Source: Haliotis asinina (Eukaryota > Mollusca > Gastropoda > Lepetellida > Haliotidae). Taken from it: a DNA stretch of 64,000 bases. The notes under the pieces are model-generated. The model saw nothing but the letters and a program-made list of their open reading frames with translations, did no database searches and was not told where the DNA came from. A program made the position numbers and the translations under genes. The stretch lies in contig NC_090291.1 of assembly GCF_037392515.1 (NCBI RefSeq), positions 29,870,001-29,934,000 of the forward strand, read 5' to 3'. Shown here one piece after another: positions 27,001 through 38,690 of the stretch (its first letter is position 1; each line of letters starts with the position of its first letter).

Positions 27001-28653
27001 TCTAAACTTTCGTTGGTAGTAGAAATGAGGCGGTCATATTGCCTCGTATGGTTTAAGAGAATCACGAATGTAATTAAAATGATCTAGAGAAGATATTTAA
27101 CCCGAACATAAACCATCATCAAACTGTTCATCATTTGTTTTTCTAGTAAACTTTGTCTTACTGTAGGGGCTGACACGTCAAAAGAACAGCGAGTCAGTTA
27201 GCCCTGTGCGAGGATTCTTAATTTAGGTCACAGACACCGTCATTTGTTTTCTGCCATAGATTAATTGAAATTAGGCTTAGAAGTTATTGAATACGGCATC
27301 TTAGAAACGAAATACAGTTCGCTCTACCACCATGTATAGTGTAATAAAGCACACTTTCGCCCTGAACTATTATAACGTTAAAGCGAAAGTGTGCTTTATT
27401 ACACTATACATGGTGGTAGAACGAACGGTATTTCTTAATTATGGTCAGTATTGGGTTTAGAGAATTTCAATGCTTCATCAACAAGCATGTTCCAGAATTT
27501 GAACTACGCATTATAAGAAATAAATTTTGATGACAGTGTAAGCTTCCACCTTGATTTTAACAATGGGAGAAATTATTTATACATATAGGTAATATGGTTA
27601 GACTAGAAGCCATAAAATAAGTTTAAAAATTACATTATACATACAGACATTAGGATTAGGTTTAGGGTAAGGGTGAGGGTAACAGGCATGTTGGCGGAAG
27701 TTTTTCCATTTCATTATTACCCAGGGGAATATATTGCCTCAATATTTTCATATACAGAATGCAACAACATTTTACAATTTGAATTCAGTTCTTCACATTT
27801 TTGGTCCTCAAGCAAAAGCTGGTCCACAGATTCCGAGAAAAGAGTTAAAAGGTTAAAGTGAGTGAGAGAGTTTAGTTTTACGTCGCACTTAGCAATATTC
27901 CAGCTATATGGCGACGGTCTGTAAATAATCGAGTCTGGACCAGACAATCCAGTGATCAACAACATGAGCATCGATCTTCGCAATGGGGAACCGATGACAT
28001 GTTTCAACCAAGTCAGCTAGTCTGACCACCCGATCCCGTTAGTCGCCTCTTACGACAAGCATAATCACCTGTTATGGCAAGCATGGGTTGCTGAAGGCCT
28101 ATTCTACCCCGGGACCTTCACGGGTTGTTAAAAGGTTAAAAGTAGATCTAGTTCGTGTAATAAATGGTGAACATATTCTATGGTTGTTTATAGTTAATTA
28201 CTGTGCCACTTTCGCCATAATGATGTAGTTCTATATGTTTATGCATGGTACTGTATGAAATGATTATCCTAATGAGAAAATGGCAGTAGTTATTATAATA
28301 ATCCCAACTTACAGAGAGATCTTCGTTCACTTCTTATGGTAATAAAGTCGTACAGTTGTATCTGATAATGTGATATATATCCTGTTATTGGGCATTTATC
28401 AATGTTAGTGCTAGGTGTTTACAAACACATATTGTATACAAAGTGGAATATGTAGGTCAGATGGTCACAGTCTCAACCTGTTAAATTACGTTTTCATGGG
28501 GTTTTTTTACGTGGCCTCTCAAATTAAGAACTAATTACCAGAAATGTACATACCTTGCTTGTGGTGATTGTGAAATACTCAAAACTGAAATAGTACAACT
28601 ACAAGAATGTCAGTTGACTCACCACAGTGATGTTATACAAACTTACCATCCAT
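18066..28653 (-). CDS. CHMP1A: CHMP1A-type ESCRT-III subunit (charged multivesicular body protein 1)
   Basis: CHMP1 polymerises with other ESCRT-III proteins on endosomes and at the abscission midbody and recruits VPS4/LIP5/spastin-type MIT proteins. Eight coding exons on the minus strand: 28653-28647, 24401-24382, 21873-21796, 20930-20784, 20558-20490, 19686-19627, 18589-18396, 18087-18066. They total 597 nt, i.e. 198 aa (human CHMP1A has 196). The protein starts [20 protein letters not shown] and continues with [61 protein letters not shown] and [10 protein letters not shown]. It ends LSRRLQALRN, the C-terminal MIT-interacting motif. All junctions have GT/AG and consistent phase. The first coding exon holds only 7 coding bases, the second exon is 20 bases, and the last holds 22 coding bases including the stop. 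The LRN ending favours CHMP1A over CHMP1B. Confidence 0.96.
18248..18365. mobile_element. foldback MITE of the 'TTTCACAAAG' type
   Basis: The inverted ends begin ACCAGGGCCC and finish GGGCCCTGGT, with imperfect inner pairing. It lies in the last CHMP1A intron, 30 bases from the donor of exon 18589-18396. Confidence 0.6.
18988..19060 (+). repeat. fragment of the GTGAGTGAGT-tailed dispersed repeat
   Basis: This is a decayed match to the start of the 270 bp repeat B (GTGAGTGAAT..TTAGTTTTAC..TTAGCAATAT), in a CHMP1A intron. Confidence 0.45.
20163..20300 (+). repeat. dispersed repeat B, old copy
   Basis: This is a decayed copy with recognisable GTCTGTAAATAATCGAG, GCATCGATCT and GTCAACCAAGTCAGC blocks, in a CHMP1A intron. 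Confidence 0.7.
21373..21487. mobile_element. foldback MITE, CCTAGATTTTCG family
   Basis: The ends CCTGGGCCTAGATTTTCG and its near-perfect reverse complement enclose internal arms with CTTGGTGCTAAGA/CTTGGCGCTAAGA. A second member lies at 49275-49385. Confidence 0.75.
27307..27436. mobile_element. long foldback (54 bp arms, 22 bp loop)
   Basis: The bases 27323-27360 pair perfectly with 27383-27420 (38 bp). Pairing continues outwards to 27307/27436 with three mismatches. The loop is 27361-27382. It lies in CHMP1A intron 1. No transposon family was recognised from the ends. Confidence 0.85.
27649..27682 (+). repeat. short interstitial telomere-like run
   Basis: There are about five degenerate TTAGGG-like units (ATTAGG, ATTAGG, TTTAGGG, TAAGGG, TGAGGG). 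Confidence 0.55.
27858..28126 (+). mobile_element. dispersed repeat B, full-length copy with target-site duplication
   Basis: This ~270 bp unit begins with a GTGAGTGAG run, carries GGCGACGGTCTGTAAATAAT, GATCCCGTTAGTCGCC and CCCGGGACCTTCACGGGT, and is flanked by the 14 bp direct repeat GTTAAAAGGTTAAA (27844-27857 and 28127-28140). The duplication shows it inserted as a unit, as SINE-like retroposons do. Confidence 0.85.
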
Positions 28654-28783
28654 TTTGTGCTGTTATTTTTCCTTCCCGTGCGATGTTTAAGTATATAAAC
28701 AGGTATAAAACGGAGAGAAAGACACAGAAATCCAAATAGATAAAGGTAACCCTTATAACTTCGTGAGTAACTATCACAGGTTA

Positions 28784-28791
28784 TGACGTCA
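28784..28791. promoter_or_regulatory. CRE palindrome upstream of CHMP1A
   Basis: This is a perfect TGACGTCA about 130 bases upstream of the CHMP1A start codon, in the likely core promoter. CREB/ATF-family proteins bind this site. Function here is inferred from position only. Confidence 0.45.
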
Positions 28792-30177
28792 AAAACACGG
28801 AAGTGGGTTTGATCGTTATTTAGAGTTATCTCCCTTGGATAAACAACAGCACGCGGCTTTGTTTATATTTAACACGTGTTTTAGATATATTTCTTTGGTT
28901 CCTTCCGATCATTCCTAAGTTTGAATATATTATGCAGTCATATGTCGCAGTAACACCAAACTAATAGATGATATTTCTTAACAATCACTTCTTTGTTTCG
29001 TGACAGACCTCTTGAGAGGGGCTATTTCAAAATAAATTAAGTAAATAAATTATTGCATTTGTAGATATGAGCAATCGATTGTATTTATGATTATCATCAT
29101 TTGGAATAATAATTGGCGTATATAGGTTATATAAATATGAAGTGATTTTGGCCAGAGAAAGTGTAATATAGAGGACGTGTTTTCCGGAATGATAAACGTA
29201 ATAGATTATACAACCCATATTAACTAACATACATGTATTTACAAGGAAAACACTACAACCGTTTAACCGTATAACGAAACTGGTCACAAATTCGGATACT
29301 CTACAACTCTATATAGGCTCCCTGATTACACGTATGCTTTTTAACGGACCCAAAACATAAATCAAAAGCACATTTCAAACCATTTTAGCACTGCAAGAAC
29401 TATATTTTATTTAAATATAGTTGAATTTATGAAATGCGATATTGAGAATTGTTGTAAGTGGTAGCACCGAATTCAGTTATTTCCATAAAGTGGAGGAACT
29501 CGAACAAAGAATGCGAACAAATACTAAATTCTAAATGTATATTTGAAACGGTCCCTCGGCTATCAACAAAACATCAGCTGACGACAAAAGTCGCCGTCTT
29601 CCGACGCTCGCCATCGCCCTTTGACCAGTGACTGTTTCATTGTTCGTGTTCTGTTCTCGGATATGTAACTGGACAATGGTCAGACTAGTCCACCACTGTC
29701 CACTTCCGCCGCCACGACAACGGAACGTCGAATACGGTAGGGCTAATTATACAATGTCAACGATTGTCTTCCCTATTGACTACCTCTGTTATATCGACAA
29801 ACATTTTCACTAAACAAGAATACCTAACAATGAATGATAAATTCTGACGTCCACGTACTAATCGATGTCCAGTCATAATATTGATTTAATATGATATAAC
29901 ATAATATTCTGTAATATTGATGTCGCACTGTGCAAATGCAATGTTTCAATCGCTTAGCGGGACATTATGACGTAATGTTTACATGATTTATTTTTAGATT
30001 TTGATAACTTGATTGTGTTGGTTGAGTATTTTTCGTCGACGCGCGGCGCTGTCAGACAGAAGTGACATCTGACCACGAGAAATATCACGCCCTGTAACTC
30101 TCTCGCTAATTTCTTAGATATGTTGGGTGGGGTTTGTCTGCGGTCACGCTAAACTTCGTCAGTCTACACATGTGTTT

Positions 30178-30631
30178 AGGTTCCACCACACTATATCAAT
30201 ATCACATGCTGCCCGAGCGAGGACCGTATGGAAACAACTCAAACGGACAGAGGCCTGTGACAGCTGTGATTGGATGAAATAGTGTAAGATGTGTATGTGT
30301 TTTAAAAGCACATCCACCCTGTTATTAAAACTGACCACAATTTTAAGTATTTAGTGCTGTCATTTTTATCACCATGGGTTATGCTTATGTGTGTACCTAT
30401 ATTTTGAAGTAGGTGACATTCGGTGCGGAGCTGGGGGTTGATGTGTTCCGCTTCCTGTGCTTGGCAAATGTGCCGGACAAGTTGGCCACAACTTGTGTTT
30501 TATTGTAGTTTAGAGGCCAGACTGTGCCCATGTGTACATGGAATGGCTGTTGATAGCCTGGATATTTTTTTAAAAAATATAAGGTTACTATAGAAGTCTA
30601 TGGGAAAACATTTGGTGTTGTGTAACCTGTA
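30178..30631 (+). repeat. 454 bp perfect direct duplication, copy 1
   Basis: This block recurs at 32621-33074 with no difference that I could see, including the T7A6 run. It starts with AG|GTTCCACC, preceded by TTT, and ends ACCTGTA. Just inside lies a short open frame, MLPERGPYGNNSNGQRPVTA then VIG-stop (ATG at 30206). Confidence 0.9.
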
Positions 30632-32620
30632 GGGTTCGAGCACATTTCAGTAATTCATACTTTACATGCTTTCCTGTGTTTATTTCACCATGGAAACAAG
30701 TCAGTATGAATGTGGAGGCAAATTTAAAGGTAATGGGAGTAAAGATGGGGCTGTATTGAGTGGAATAGATTGTTCTAGTGTTGTGAATATGAACGTTGCT
30801 TCGTTTTGAGGCCAAACAGTGGTAATAGACCCCTATGGTGAGTTCTACCTTTGATTAATGGTTACCTGCTTCTAAATTTGTTGGAACTGATGAATTTGAC
30901 AACAAAGTAAGCCAAAATCAACACTATTATAACAATGTGAGTGTCTGAGGTTATCCCCTGAGGGTCAAATTAAAGTTAAATGATAAGGAAAATCATGAAA
31001 TATGTTCATTGCACAGCAGAACATGTCACAAACCCTTGTTTTAAATGTAAACATTGAAGCATATGGTCAGTTCTGTCTGTCTGACCCATTTTGCATGTGA
31101 ATCAACTTAATTTTCTTTCCTTATTTTAAAAAAAATTCCCCTTTTTAACACATATGACTTTCAAAATTATTTTTTGTTTTATCTGCAACTGTCTCATTGC
31201 TGTTTTGGATTTTATGATTTGACATTTAATATAATAGCAACATTATTTTCAGCTTGCAGAATGCCTGTTGATGAATGGGGAGGTGTGTATGCACACATAC
31301 ATCAGAAACAGAAGCCTTCACATACAATGTGGTATTTCGACAAGCCGGTCTGAAGTCTGTTGTTGACTGCGTCTAATCAAGCACACGCCCTTTTCTTCGA
31401 TATGTCTTACCACCTTGTAGCAGTTGCAGTACTTGGATATGTAGGTACATACAGTACATTTAAGTACCCCAGTCCAGTTAAAACACCACAATGTCTGACT
31501 GGTAACTTCCCCCACTCGGTCGTCGTCATCCATTGGAAGTTTCTGACCATGATCTCTTAATGCCTCACTGTGCAGTATTTCTTTTTGCCAGACATGAATT
31601 AAGGGCTGTACATGAACCCAAGAAGTTGATTAGATGTAAATAATAACAATTGATCCTTGTAGAGTGGGTCTGACCAGAAATTTTATTGACATGAGAGTGT
31701 GTGATGTCTTTAAATTATCTCCCTTGTTTACCCATATACAATATGTCTTCTTGTCACCCAGTAACCCATAAATTATTGCAGAGAAACACTGGTTTTAGCT
31801 GATACTGTCAAATACTGTTAACTGTGAATAGAAATATTCAGTTTTGGGCAGGTTAACCAATAAATTTCCAAAATTATGAGGATATTTCCACTTTGTACCC
31901 TCTAAACTGGCTTATACATGAAACTGTCAAGTCTAACAACCTCAAAACAATTCACAGTAAATAATTTTGATTTCCTGGAAGTTTTTAAAAGTCTTAGCTT
32001 GATGAATCAATAGAGTCAAGCATAAGTTCCTATCATGCTGTGGTCAAAAAGTGATTTCATCTGTTTAAGGGGTCATTTGCCTTGATCGACGAACAGGCGG
32101 CAGGGTACTCTGATCAGTGTTCCAGACAGCTAGGCATTATGCATCTCCTCACTTAGTACTTTTTGACAAACTTCATCAACCAGCCTTACATATGTCAAGA
32201 TTCTAAAGCTGCTTAATGTGAAATCTCCCCAATATCTGGCCTATAGTCCATGATTTTGGTCGTTCAAAATATATTCTGGTTTGATATGATCTAGGCAGCC
32301 CCAGTCATGTATGGAATCAACCCATGACCCCCTTCTTTTGTGAAATAGGAGTGAACTCCCATGGTATATACATGATTTGAAAACTTTCTCTATGAAAGCA
32401 GAAATGCATTTTTGCAAAGCTTTGATGAAGTAGACATGATGTAACTCTTACACCTCTATCAGTGCAGCAAATCTCTTTATTCTTTTGCCATAATAGATAT
32501 GTTGGACAGAAAAAAATATTGAGGTTTCATGCAGTTTTATTTTTTTTCTGAGAAGTTTCATGTATGTACAGTACATAAATCACAGATTGGCCTTGTGCAG
32601 ATGCAGACCATTTTTTCTAC

Positions 32621-33074
32621 AGGTTCCACCACACTATATCAATATCACATGCTGCCCGAGCGAGGACCGTATGGAAACAACTCAAACGGACAGAGGCCTG
32701 TGACAGCTGTGATTGGATGAAATAGTGTAAGATGTGTATGTGTTTTAAAAGCACATCCACCCTGTTATTAAAACTGACCACAATTTTAAGTATTTAGTGC
32801 TGTCATTTTTATCACCATGGGTTATGCTTATGTGTGTACCTATATTTTGAAGTAGGTGACATTCGGTGCGGAGCTGGGGGTTGATGTGTTCCGCTTCCTG
32901 TGCTTGGCAAATGTGCCGGACAAGTTGGCCACAACTTGTGTTTTATTGTAGTTTAGAGGCCAGACTGTGCCCATGTGTACATGGAATGGCTGTTGATAGC
33001 CTGGATATTTTTTTAAAAAATATAAGGTTACTATAGAAGTCTATGGGAAAACATTTGGTGTTGTGTAACCTGTA
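32621..33074 (+). repeat. 454 bp perfect direct duplication, copy 2
   Basis: This is identical to 30178-30631 at an offset of 2443 bases with no indel. Here the shared AG|GTTCC start follows a good pyrimidine tract (CCATTTTTTCTAC), so the block begins exactly at what looks like a 3' splice site. Confidence 0.9.
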
Positions 33075-34658
33075 CCCCGCATGGACATTGCTTCAAGAAT
33101 ATAGCGACAAGATGAAGAATGTGTGTCCGAAACACATACACATACTTAACACAAGAACCACAACTGAAAATCTGTGTATAATTGCACTTTTATTGATCCC
33201 ATTATATATTATTGAACTAGTATACGATCTGATTTAAAATACTTAAAAAGAACACAATTGTGTTCATCCATATGCCCCGAGATCAAGCGTGATTGATATG
33301 GCTTCTGAAAAAAATCTTTACCTCATCTGAGTGAGTGGACATAGCTGTTAGCAATAATATCGACACAAATTATGGAGGCAACACCGAGATCCGAACCATT
33401 AAAGTGTCATAGTCAACCTGCAAAATGACATTACCCATAAAAGGTTATCTGAGAGTCACGGCTAAATATGTTTTCTCAAAACACCAACAGTATTTTTTTT
33501 TAAGGATCATGTGATATTTAGCATGGTTTCGCTGAGATTTAATGGCGGACAATTTATGCAGGATATTTCGAAGAAGTCAGGGTGACATTTTCTGTTGGTC
33601 GACTGTCACATCAACGTCAAGTCAAATTACCTCGGATTGCTCCACTCTGGATTCATTGTCTGGTTATCCGTGTTCTTAATGTTGCATTGTCGGGTCAATA
33701 GCTGTCAGCCAGCATTACATTTGGCTAAACGAGCGGCACGTGCCAGAATATCGTTATGACGCATAGCAGTCGGAGGGGCAGTGGGTGTCAGAATCGGATG
33801 GCAGTTTACAGTGGGAAAAGTTATAAATCATATATTTATTGTCATGAGTGAGGGTCCATTTTTTGTACTTGCATTTATTTAAGTATTCAAAGTATTGAAG
33901 TAAGTAAAATATTAAATGTTTCACAGGCACAATCCTTTCAAAAGTGACGAGGGCTGTAGGACTTTTACAAATAATTTTTGATAACAAAAATGGGAGCGAG
34001 GAACACATTTTTTCGCTCAGAAATACAGTTTGGAAAGTTTAGCGCGTGTTAATCAGTTGTAGATTCAGTCAAACTCGTTATTACAGACACATATTCTTAT
34101 AGTGGACAAATGGCCTCGACTGGGACGCGGCAAAGTCAACATATTTTTTTTTTAAAAATGGCAATAAAAATGTTACGCCCACAAATTATAAAGAGGCGCG
34201 CCGATGCCCCAAAACGTTTCACTTTTTTTATTTAGCGTCATATTCATCTTCACTTGTATTATTTTACATTGCATATACCTTGTCCTCTGTAACAAAGCAT
34301 TGTGGGGGAGAGCATGACACGGTAAATACTTGCCAGAAGTAGGTAGTTATACTCATAATGACTGTGTTCAACCATGACTTGATTCACATCCACGTGACCA
34401 AATCCAGTTTCTTGTGATACAGGCCATATGAGGCACGAATCCAGTCGTATGAGAAAGGTAAATAACTGATTTCTCTATTGTTTCCACTGAAATGAAAACG
34501 CGCGCATGCGTGCATGTATATGTGTGCGGTATGTAAGTTAGAATCTCGAATCAGATTGTTCATTGTTTCGTGTTATTTGTTTGTTTTTTTCTGGAATGAA
34601 AGTCTTTAGACGCATGCAACATTACACGTTTTCGGAAAATATTGATGAAATAACCAAT

Positions 34659-35616
34659 ATTCTTCGCTTAAGTACATTTTATTTTATTGTTGCTAGTACT
34701 AAGATGATATATTTGTGGATGTAATATGTTGGCCGAAGTCTGAATTAAGTTTGTGAATGACATGAAACTATTCCCATAGTTTAATCAAGTGGAACACTTC
34801 CTGATCTTCTATTGTTCTTCGTATTCTCCAGTTTCTGATCAAGTTTTACGCGGAAGCTTATGAAAGGCACACAGTATCAATTAGCATTTCCTTTAGCTCA
34901 ACCATTATTAATATCGGACATCGAGCAAATTGTTTCCGGAGTAACCATTGGCAACAGTCGCTGACAACACGTATTCATGCTTTGGACGTAAAACATTAGC
35001 ACATGACCTAAAATCTTGATTGTCATTTACTGGGTCACAGATGATAAATGCACCCTCTTAGACTAAATGTGTTACTTTCTTTTTGGTTGTCATGGAGTTA
35101 AGAAACCATAGTTACAACTGTATTAGCTGGATGTCAGTGCGAGCTCCTGTACAGCTTGCAAGTTTCCAGCTTATACACACAAAGGCTCATCTAAATACGT
35201 TACGTATCAATATACGTGAAAAACGAAATGGCACGTGTAGTTGTTTACAGCACTACCATCAGCATATCTTCACATGTTGTAGAAAACCGCGATTCAAGTC
35301 GGCACCATCAAATAACGTATGTTTGAGTTAGTGAGTTGTGTTCTATACGTCGCATTTAGCAATAATCCAGTAATTGCACGACCGGGGACACCAGGGTTGT
35401 GCTTCACACATTGGACCCATGTGAGAAGTAGAACCCGGGACTTCGGTATAACTAGAAAACGTGTAACCATTAGGCTAATCCCCACCCCCCTTGTTTAAGT
35501 TAATCAACTTTCTTCTTATAGTGGTATTTTATTCAAGAAGTTGTTATGGTGAAAAGGAGCAAGTCACATGTATGAGGACAGTGTCTTTATTGCAATGGAC
35601 GAGGCGTTTGGGTGTA
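34659..35616 (+). repeat. 958 bp inverted duplication, arm 1
   Basis: This arm matches the reverse complement of 47152-48109 over its full 958 bases with scattered single differences and no net length change. It contains a tRNA-headed repeat (35325-35491), so the block copied both together. No terminal inverted repeats were found at its own ends. Confidence 0.88.
35325..35491 (-). repeat. tRNA-headed SINE-like repeat A (inside 958 bp arm 1)
   Basis: On the minus strand it shows TTAGCCTAATGGTTACACG and CCCGGGTTCTACTTC. Open frames across it are not genes. Confidence 0.85.
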
Positions 35617-35673
35617 GATGCCAACACCGTTATCAAGTGATGCACAACATTATATATATGCGCAAGGAAAATA

Positions 35674-35740
35674 TACAGTGGAAGTCCTCATAACCGGAAT
35701 CTGGCATGGTCTCGGCAGAAGCTAGTTAATTTATGATCAC
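35674..35740 (+). mobile_element. end fragment of a Tigger/pogo-like MITE
   Basis: The sequence starts TACAGTGGAAGTCCTCATAA, similar to the left end of the element at 44419-44593. The other end was not found. Confidence 0.4.
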
Positions 35741-35809
35741 ACATGAAGGATGTTTGATTGTATACAGTTGATAATGTTGATGGCAATACTAACAGTGTTG
35801 CATTCACAG

Positions 35810-35970
35810 TGAGTGAGTGTGGTTTTACGCCGCTTTTAGGAATATTCCAGCAATATCATGGCGGGGGACACCAGAGACGGGTTTCAGACATTGTATCCAT
35901 GTAGGGAGTCGAACCCGGGTCTTCAGCGTGACGAGTGGGCTCTTTAACCACTAGCCTAATCCACCTGGTG
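35810..35970 (-). repeat. tRNA-headed SINE-like repeat A
   Basis: On the minus strand it shows TTAGGCTAGTGGTTAAAGA and CCCGGGTTCGACTCCC, ending in the GTGAGTGAGT-type tail. Confidence 0.85.
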
Positions 35971-36268
35971 GTGGTTATATAATTACAGATACAATAGACA
36001 TATTATAAAAAGAATCAAGTTAAACACCGCTTTTCATAGTAAACCATGTTATGTCACTTCATGTTGGCAAAACGAACGTCGGAGAAAAATCGAACTGACA
36101 CAGGTCCAAGTTCAGTAAAGACTGACTGTCGTGTAATCGGAGTGAATGTGTCATGCAAACCATTCACAATTAGCGGTGTCCCATCAGCCTACAATGGGCG
36201 TAGTTGAACATTTGGTCTCTGAATATATAATTTCGATAGCAACAAATACACCTGTATAAATCTAGACG

Positions 36269-36270
<2 letters not shown>

Positions 36271-36362
<92 letters not shown>

Positions 36363-36370
36363 ATATATTA
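36271..36370 (+). repeat. compound microsatellite (TA)n(GA)n
   Basis: About 30 bases of TA are followed directly by about 60 bases of GA, then TTATATATT. Confidence 0.95.
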
Positions 36371-38049
36371 TGTTAACCGAAATATGCTATGTATATGGGG
36401 TACAGTGTAATAAAGTTTTGTTATGTTCTGTCAAACCAGTCTTGATGCATGCATTGCAGTTTGACACATTTCACAGACATCAACGGTGATCAAACTTCAA
36501 AGCCGCTCGGCCACTGTCGACTATCACAATTGTGCGATACCAGCGTCACAAAGCGACCTTAGTCACATAAAATAACCACAAGTCTACATGTTAGAACATA
36601 AAGTTACCATCGTCATAAAAAAAATACTTTGTGAGACGGTCCACCGAACATAAATTTATCGTCGAAAAGCTGCACGCTGTTACTTTGGCCGATTCCTATA
36701 AAGAGCAACTCCTTACTAGAGGCATGAATGAATTAATTAATAGTCAAAATAAGCATGAATTAATTAATGAACAGTCACTATATGCGTGAATTAACTAATC
36801 ACTTTGGCCGTCTGGTACTCGATAGCGCCAATTTTCCTGTATTCAAGTCAGTATTATATGGTCCCTGGTAGCAGATAACGAGCGTTTTGTTCTTGGGATT
36901 ACTCGTTGGCCGCAATTAGTGTCAGTTATCAGCAATATACGGCAGTTGATATATACGAATTATGTAATACAGGTTTACAATCGTTTAAGGGTGAAACTGC
37001 TCGTTTGGAATTATATGAATAGGTTGCTATGACTACTCGATCATCAGTCTAAACGACAAGGAACAATATTTGTAAATAACACAATTTTTTTCTTTCAAAT
37101 TTAGTGTTGTCAAATGTCCAACTGTTTGGACTAGACAATTACAAAAGCTGAATAGTAAAATAGCATAACTAATTCAGCAGCCCCTTTACAGAAACGTACA
37201 CTTATTTCAAACAAATTGTAACTGACCCATAGGGAATATGAGTTTATGTTAACTGTTTTATATAACAACCATGAATTATTAAAGTTATTCGTGGCCATTT
37301 ACGGTTTGGACTGTGCAAGGACAAAGTTGCTACCCTTTGATCTGAGAGGCTTAGCATTAGACAACAATCAGTCGGGATTAATCGTGACGAGAATGTTAAA
37401 CGCTAGGGGTATAACAAGGGCGTGTTATTCCTCCCTCGTTTTCTGATGTGCCAGGGCAGTCAAACTGATGAGAACCCAACATGGATGCGTCATCGCAGCT
37501 AACGATTTAATTGAAGGTAAATTTGCATATGGGTGTATGGAGCCTGCCTTCGCCATCTGTGCGGATATTGTGTGAGAAAATTAGTTATTATGCGGTTTGT
37601 TTGTTAGGGCGGCATTGGCGTTGTCAGTACAGGCGCCGATTGCGTAGTTTAGATATTTGGTAGGTCGTCATTTTGTCCAGGGTATGTTACACTCACACCT
37701 GAAACGCGTTAAATAGCGGAGGTCAGGGGTCGGAGCTGAGCTATTGGTTTACTAGGATGTGAAACCGATCTGGTCTCGAGTGGTGTCGCACACACAACAA
37801 AGAGTTGTGAACACAAGGATGTTTATTTCTCGTCCGGATTATTCTGGGTCTTTGTTCGACGTTGATTGCACGTTCATGGGATGATGTGATTTCATGACAG
37901 AGACACAGTTTTGTATCCCAGGTAAAACACTGATTCTGTGACCGTTTTCTCAAACGTCGAGTTTTTTATAACACCATTCTACAGTACAGTATTATATGTT
38001 TTCAATTATTTATCGTAAAAATGATAATTTCTCGTCATTTGATCCTCTG

Positions 38050-38222
38050 TAACCCGTGCTTGTAAGGTGCGAGTAACGGGATCGTATGGTCAGGCGATCT
38101 GACTTGGTTGACACATGTCGTCGTATCTCATGTGCTCATGCTGTTGATCACCTGTCCACACTCGATACAGACCGCCGCCATATAGCTGGAATATTGCTAC
38201 TTGCGGCGTAAAACCCACCCCA
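38050..38222 (-). repeat. dispersed repeat B, partial
   Basis: It matches the family over GACTTGGTTGACACATGTCG, CTGTTGATCAC and ACCGCCGCCATATAGCTGGA. Confidence 0.8.
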
Positions 38223-38489
38223 CTTGACAGTTAAAGAAGGTGATGGCTTCGAGATTAACATGACTTACTTGAGTTCATGAATGTGCTTTTTATTGTGTGT
38301 ATTGCAATATGGGTGTATGAGCATGTATTACCATGCACTAGGCGCGTTTCAAGCTATAACATGTCACACATTTTACACACGCGCGCGCGCACGCACACCC
38401 ACATGAACACACCCCATATGTAACATGGCAACTGATCTCTAGTAGGTAACTTCTCCATTATTTGACGAACATTTAATCACTCAACGAGA

Positions 38490-38690
38490 CATATTCTTCT
38501 TTTTGGGAGAATGTCCACTCCTCCTGCAGCGCACGACCAAGTTACGGGTCGCCTGTCTGAGACGTGGACGTACACGTCTTCCTGTGATATTTTAGACATG
38601 TTCAATGAGGGAAAGGTCTGGTATCACAGCCATCTATTCTCTGGATACTCTGTTGGTTCAACTGGACAGCTCACATTGCCCTGTGAGCGA
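38490..38690 (-). pseudogene. Tc1-like transposase C-terminal fragment
   Basis: Read on the minus strand, the sequence gives PDLSLIEHV, then a stop in place of the usual Trp, then NITGRRVRPRLRQATRNL. This is the PDLSPIEHVWDxLGRRVR block that follows the catalytic region of Tc1-family transposases. The rest of the gene is not recognisable. It is an old, broken DNA-transposon remnant. Confidence 0.65.

Larger units (their letters stand above)
24402..28646 (-). other. CHMP1A first intron
   Basis: This 4.2 kb intron holds a long foldback (27307-27436), a short telomere-like run (27649-27682) and a full-length repeat B (27858-28126), listed separately. No other exon was recognised. Confidence 0.7.

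Noticed and set aside
31251-31281. Possible small exon LAECLLMNGE between AG and GTGTGT
   Set aside because: The boundaries are usable and the words are ankyrin-like, but ten residues with no partner exons are not evidence.
30178-33074. 454 bp duplicates as terminal repeats of an LTR element
   Set aside because: No TG...CA ends, no primer-binding site or polypurine tract beside them, no target duplication outside, and no coding remnants between.
35294-35485. ORF MGISLMVTRFLVIPKS... (also at 47283-47474)
   Set aside because: It is a frame running through the tRNA-headed repeat inside the 958 bp inverted duplication; its duplicate nature is explained by that.
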